DNA from: Proteiniphilum sp.
Lineage (GTDB): Bacteria > Bacteroidota > Bacteroidia > Bacteroidales > Dysgonomonadaceae
Direction: 5' to 3'
Assembly: GCA_031284475.1 (NCBI GenBank)
Contig: JAISZV010000091.1
Location: forward strand, 1-18,756
DNA length: 18,756 nucleotides
The notes under the pieces are model-generated. The model searched no databases. It worked only from the letters and a program-made list of their open reading frames with translations, and had not been told where the DNA came from. The translations under genes were made by a program, and so were the position numbers. This document shows positions 15,817 through 18,756 of the stretch, one piece after another; within the stretch, counting starts at the first letter, position 1, and every line of letters starts with the position of its first letter.

Positions 15817-16153
15817 GCATTTTTACGTTCGTTTCACGCACATCGGCAAGCTGCGCTGACACATTGGCATGTTGCGCGCGAAATTTCGCTTCTCTCTCAC
15901 GCATTTTTGAAAGTTACATTGCCGTTTTTTCAAAATTATCCACGCATTCCTGTTTGTGATTCCGGCATTTCTGTTTCTGATTTTGAAAATCCTGCTTTTG
16001 ATTTTGAATTTCCTGCTTTTAAAAATGAAAATCTTGTTTCTAAAAATGAAAATCCTGTTTCTCATACGTGCATTTCTGTTATTTACACTGACATACTGAC
16101 ATGTTGTGCGTGCATTTCTGTTTCTGAGAACGAAATTTCTGTTTCCATCGCAG
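15817..16153. repeat. 21-bp tandem repeat array
   Basis: Ten 21-bp units in exact register fill 15944-16153, e.g. GCATTTCTGTTTCTGATTTTG (unit 2, 15965-15985 less one base by family writing), AAAATCCTGCTTTTGATTTT, AAAATCTTGTTTCTAAAAAT. The core is NNATTYCTGYTTYT. A less regular continuation (15817-15943) shares phrases such as CACGCATTTTT and ACATTGGCATGTTG, the latter resembling unit 8 at 16091. Units are diverged, so this is old or evolving by conversion. Because 21 is a multiple of three, both strands stay open (giving DFENPAF DFEFPAF KNENLVS on plus); I treat these as repeat artefacts. The rest of the 616-bp gene-free stretch 15718-16333 holds the promoter and nothing else I can name. Confidence 0.8.
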
Positions 16154-16290
16154 GCACAGGCGCTATATCCCGCTGCGTTTATCCTGTCTTTTTCGGATTA
16201 CTTGCAGTTACAGTTGTCATCGAATAACCAATAACCAAAGGCTTGTACGCTCATCATAATACCTTATCCCGTAACTGAAAGGGGATGTGC

Positions 16291-16349
16291 TTCTTCTTGC
16301 AACTTATTGACTCTGTTTTATGAATCAACTTTTTTAGGGTAAGACAATA
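16291..16349 (+). repeat. 59-bp direct repeat, copy A
   Basis: Matches 17085-17143 at 48 of 59 positions without gaps, from TTCTTCTTGCAAC through CTGTTTTAT and TCAACTTT to GGGTAAGACAAT. It overlaps the last codons and stop of the small lipoprotein gene at 16334. Confidence 0.75.
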
Positions 16350-16762
16350 AATAAACCATGTAAATTAATTGCCTCATATACCTCCTTTTCTCTTTTTATT
16401 GGAGCTTTAATATTTATCGCTTCCGTAAAAGGTATATTTTTAGGGGGAAATATTCTATTCAATTTTAAAGGATAGCAATTACCTACTTTAATTTCTCTGA
16501 CATTCTTATTTGATGATTCAATGAGAGGTTTTGCTGATAATATCTTATAGGTTCTATTATCATGAGTTGCTTCAATAATATAAAATCTTTCATCAGTAAA
16601 AATATTATTTATTAGATATATGCTATCACTTTCACAATTAAACAAAATATTATCTCTATCATTCAATATCGCTGATTTAGTCTGCATACAACTGTAATTT
16701 ATTATACAACATATAAGGCAGAGAATAAAGGAGAAAAAAATAAATAAATCATTTCTTTTCAT
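16334..16762 (-). CDS. Small putative lipoprotein, function unknown
   Basis: A 142-residue protein. The first 25 residues form a hydrophobic export signal (MKRNDLFIFFSFILCLICCI...) ending in NYSC-M, a plausible lipobox with Cys 25 as the acylated residue. The mature part has ILFNCESDSIYLINNIF, YKILSAKPLIES, VREIKVGNCYPLKLNRIFP and ends LHGLFIVLP; it looks beta-rich, with two Cys. This style is common among small Bacteroidetes lipoproteins, but I know no function. The region is AT-rich. It starts 42 nt after an orphan C-terminal fragment (16805-16969) on the same strand, an arrangement that could reflect a toxin remnant followed by its immunity gene; that is only inference. Confidence 0.65.
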   Translation of the reverse strand: MKRNDLFIFFSFILCLICCIINYSCMQTKSAILNDRDNILFNCESDSIYLINNIFTDERFYIIEATHDNRTYKILSAKPLIESSNKNVREIKVGNCYPLKLNRIFPPKNIPFTEAINIKAPIKREKEVYEAINLHGLFIVLP

Positions 16763-16804
16763 TCGGGTCTATCATAAAATTTCACATATATATTTCCCTT
16801 AGGA

Positions 16805-16969
16805 TTAATCAATATATTTATCCCATTCCCCTTGACTAAGACGAGACACGGAGAATTTAACAGGAAGACCTTTAAGTGGAGATATTGTATAAAATGCCTT
16901 TTCATCAATCAGCATTGGAGATTGAGGGAAGGCTTTATCATGTGCTTGTCTGTATGCACTAGTAGGATC
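16805..16969 (-). pseudogene. Orphan C-terminal coding fragment
   Basis: A frame without a start codon runs 54 codons leftward: DPTSAYRQAHDKAFPQSPML, then IDEKAFYTISPLKGLPVKF and SVSRLSQGEWDKYID before TAA at 16805. It begins right after an in-frame TAA, so it looks like the 3' end of a larger gene whose 5' part is lost or shifted. Composition is protein-like and I do not recognise the family. It is followed, 42 nt on, by a small lipoprotein gene. Together with the next entry it covers the 385-bp gap between the two lipoprotein genes. Confidence 0.45.
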
Positions 16970-17099
16970 TTACACTGTACGAAAGTTCGTACCCCGCCTT
17001 TAACACGCCTGCAAACTGTACGCCGTTTTGCGAAAGATGCTGCTTCTTGCCTGTAATATTGTGCCTCTCGTAGCCTTCCATTCTTTCTTCTTGCAACAT
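16959..17099 (-). pseudogene. Short open frame preceding the orphan fragment
   Basis: From ATG 17099 the leftward frame reads MLQEERMEGYERHNITGKKQ, continues HLSQNGVQFAGVLKAGYELS and ends YSVRSY (46 residues). Its 3' end overlaps the following fragment by 11 nt in another frame, so a one-base shift would fuse them into about 97 residues. Its DNA (about 16971-17075) is visibly GC-richer than both flanks, suggesting a separate origin. It also contains the palindrome GTACGAAAGTTCGTAC (16977-16992; 7-bp arms). It may be a gene remnant or chance frame. Confidence 0.35.
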
Positions 17100-17143
17100 A
17101 TTAATACTGTTTTATAAGTCAACTTTGGGGGGGTAAGACAATT
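17085..17143 (+). repeat. 59-bp direct repeat, copy B
   Basis: Partner of 16291-16349 (48/59 identical, ungapped). It lies 4 nt beyond the stop of the TonB-C-like lipoprotein gene and includes the start of the short frame at 17099. Confidence 0.75.
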
Positions 17144-17147
17144 AGAA

Positions 17148-18011
17148 TTAGGGCTCTATATCACTTTTCAAAAATACAACAGGATAGAAAGCATTTACTT
17201 TTTCCCCTCTATGTAAAGCGGATATAAATTCATATTGACAGATGATTTTAGCAACTCGCAATGCCTCGTTGTCTATTTCCGTGTCATTGGAACTTTTACT
17301 AATTCCGTTCAATGTGGCTTTACCGTTCTTATCTATCAAAATGCGAACAACAACAGGTATATTTCCTTGTACATTATTGCTTTTTACCGCAAAATTTGAA
17401 TATATTAAATGCCGCAAACTATCTTCTCCCAATGTAAATCTGGGTGCAATTTCTACCTCTGTAACCTTATAAATATCATTGTTTTCGACAGGTACATTAG
17501 AAATTCCAAAGTGCTTTTCTGCTAAACTCTGAATTGCTGATATATCTTCATCGGCAATAACTTTGTAAGTTCTCATTTTACAAAAAGACAGGTCTTTGTA
17601 AAAACAAATTCTCCAAACGGACGGGTCGTATTCAGTAAAATTATCACTACACCGTTTCTGTATTTTAATTTCATTTATTACGGAATAAAAATTTGAATTT
17701 TCATTACCAAATACTCTAATTAAATGCCCTAAATACGAAGTTTGTCTGACAAAATCCTCTCTGCAAAATTTATATTCCTTGCTGTTATTGGCAAAAACGG
17801 AAAGATAGTAATGCAATGAGTCAGCAACAGAAATGATTATTATTTCGTCTTTGCTGTTTTTTGCATTGAGATTTTCAACGTCATTGATATACGTAGAAAT
17901 CAATTCTTTGGTAAAATCCGTCAGTATAACATTACTATTTTCTTTTTTTGTCTGACAAGATATAAAACTGAAAATCATAAATATAATACCAAATAATTTA
18001 TTTATTTCCAT
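17148..18011 (-). CDS. Lipoprotein with a TonB C-terminal-like domain
   Basis: A 287-residue protein if started at 18011. That Met is preferred to the one at 18050 because it puts the signal (MEINKLFGIIFMIFSFISC) at the very N-terminus with FISC as lipobox and Cys 19 as lipidation site. The middle (about residues 20-190) is unrecognised. The last 90 residues resemble TonB_C/energy-transducer domains: FTLGEDSLRHLIYSNF, GNIPVVVRILIDKNGKATL, then TEIDNEALRVAKIICQYEF and VNAFYPVVFLK. True TonB has a membrane anchor and Pro-rich spacer; here the domain sits on a lipoprotein, so direct coupling to ExbBD is doubtful. It lies in AT-rich accessory DNA. Confidence 0.72.
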   Translation of the reverse strand: MEINKLFGIIFMIFSFISCQTKKENSNVILTDFTKELISTYINDVENLNAKNSKDEIIIISVADSLHYYLSVFANNSKEYKFCREDFVRQTSYLGHLIRVFGNENSNFYSVINEIKIQKRCSDNFTEYDPSVWRICFYKDLSFCKMRTYKVIADEDISAIQSLAEKHFGISNVPVENNDIYKVTEVEIAPRFTLGEDSLRHLIYSNFAVKSNNVQGNIPVVVRILIDKNGKATLNGISKSSNDTEIDNEALRVAKIICQYEFISALHRGEKVNAFYPVVFLKSDIEP

Positions 18012-18024
18012 ATCAATAAATGGA

Positions 18025-18156
18025 TTAAGAAGGTGGTAATCCAACGCCATGATAGAATATGTGGGGAGTAGCGCGTAATCTCGGCGCTATTATTGTAGCA
18101 GGGGAAAATACCACATTCCAAGACATTGTCCCTATAATACTTTTGTTATCATACAT
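18025..18156 (-). pseudogene. Possible coding remnant between two accessory genes
   Basis: ATG at 18156 opens 43 codons leftward: MYDNKSIIGTMSWNVVF, then SPATIIAPRLRATPHIFYHG and VGLPPS before TAA at 18025. It fits neatly between the gene ending at 18193 and the lipoprotein start at 18011, and its 3' part is GC-richer than its surroundings. No family recognised. It may be a displaced C-terminus, a small gene, or chance. Confidence 0.3.
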
Positions 18157-18192
18157 AACCAAAGTATTGTTTTGGGGTTGATATACATAGTT

Positions 18193-18756
18193 TTAATCTT
18201 TCTTTATAGGCTTTACAAAACTGTATCCCGTCCGATCCCCTTCAAAATAGCCCTCTCGTTCTATCCTTTTGGTTTCTTCTATCAATCCGGCATTATTAAT
18301 TGTGTACACATAACAAGTTTCAATTAAACGAAAATATCTAATTTCTTCTTTATCGTTATTTACTCTGTATTGATATAATTTTCGTTTCACCGTATAACTA
18401 TTGGCTATTTCCAAATAGGCTTCCCATGCATCTATTACCCCTCCAGCCAACTCTTGATAATCAATCACGACGCCATTTTTATCATAGGAAACTATATGAT
18501 TTTTAATGACTCTCATATTATATTCATTAATAAAGTCTTGTAAAATCAAAATAAGTACAATTTCGTTATATTCCGGTAATACATACAAACTTCTGAATTT
18601 ACTATCAGGATAATCTTTTATAAGATCCATTGGAATGAATATTTTCATGCGATCTTTTATTTCAAAAAAACTATCTGCATTATTTATCATCTCAAACACC
18701 GCTTTTCTATCCATCTTAAATGGTAAATCCTGCTTTTCAAAAGCTAATAAATATTG
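18193..18756 (-). CDS. Hypothetical protein, 5' end beyond the window
   Basis: The frame is open to the right edge: 14 codons precede the Met at 18714 (QYLLAFEKQDLPFK before MDRKAVF) without a stop, so the gene probably starts outside and the Met is likely internal. The visible 187 residues are charged and mixed alpha/beta, with a hydrophobic-strand region YVLPEYNEIVLILILQDFI, a Tyr-rich run YQYRVNNDKEEIRYFRLIE, and the tail YFEGDRTGYSFVKPIKKD. No signal peptide or domain is recognised. Low GC matches the neighbouring lipoprotein genes. Its style (small soluble partner in an AT-rich cluster) is compatible with an immunity-type protein, but nothing in the sequence proves that. Confidence 0.7.
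   Translation of the reverse strand, partial: QYLLAFEKQDLPFKMDRKAVFEMINNADSFFEIKDRMKIFIPMDLIKDYPDSKFRSLYVLPEYNEIVLILILQDFINEYNMRVIKNHIVSYDKNGVVIDYQELAGGVIDAWEAYLEIANSYTVKRKLYQYRVNNDKEEIRYFRLIETCYVYTINNAGLIEETKRIEREGYFEGDRTGYSFVKPIKKD

Noticed and set aside
15944..16153. CRISPR array
   Set aside because: Units are contiguous 21-mers with no unique spacers between conserved repeats, and no cas gene is in the window.
15802..16227. Plus-strand frame of 141 codons through the repeat array (and an 80-codon minus-strand frame at 15823-16065)
   Set aside because: Both are open because the 21-bp units are a multiple of three; their composition just mirrors the repeat and neither shows independent coding evidence.
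18150..18152. Alternative ATG for the 18025-18156 frame
   Set aside because: It is in another frame that stops after a few codons.

Overview
The window looks like a chromosomal segment of a Bacteroidales bacterium, probably near the Dysgonomonadaceae/Porphyromonadaceae. The grounds are the protein types (Bacteroidetes-style YebC starting MGRAFE, a membrane-anchored OmpH/Skp-like protein, TatA plus TatC without TatB, a LolA-like sorting protein beside an FtsX-type permease) and repeated Bacteroidetes-type promoter elements (-7 TAnnTTTG, several with a -33 TTTG 19-20 nt upstream). No rRNA, tRNA, CRISPR array or intact insertion sequence was found.

Layout. 1-1858 (minus): a TetR regulator, a LolA-like exported protein and the N-terminus of an ABC permease, probably one operon. 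The TetR promoter is overlapped by an inverted-repeat operator. 1859-2117 is a repeat-rich, hairpin-bearing leader in front of pheT. 2118-5357 (plus): pheT and yebC. 5399-6218: a ParE/RelE-type toxin-antitoxin cassette whose toxin gene carries a frameshift; it is flanked by near-identical 20-bp direct repeats and followed by a possible decayed reading frame. 6219-10553 (minus): enolase, a MarC-family membrane protein, a family 2 glycosyltransferase, a Skp-like periplasmic protein and a small membrane protein. 10604-14342 (plus): pepD and a secreted endonuclease/exonuclease/phosphatase-fold protein in tight linkage, then tatA-tatC with its own promoter. 14396-14794 (minus): ridA.

From about 14.8 kb the character changes. 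14837-14985 holds four dispersed copies of a short motif. 15025-15717 is an unrecognised, probably cytoplasmic all-alpha protein with a strong -7 element; a phased array of ten 21-bp units (15944-16153) sits directly upstream of that promoter. From about 16.2 kb to the right edge the DNA is visibly AT-richer and mosaic: two small lipoproteins (one with a TonB-C-like domain), a hypothetical protein running off the edge, several short orphan reading-frame fragments and a 59-bp imperfect direct repeat. This resembles an accessory region built by repeated cassette insertion and decay, possibly a displaced toxin-tip/immunity array, but no toxin or immunity domain could be identified.

How the genes work together: most of 1-14.4 kb is housekeeping (Phe-tRNA charging, glycolysis, peptide breakdown, envelope biogenesis, Tat export, metabolite repair). 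The most interesting unexplained structures are the 21-bp array with its downstream gene, the direct repeats around the broken toxin-antitoxin cassette, the two-layer repeats before pheT, and the mosaic right end.
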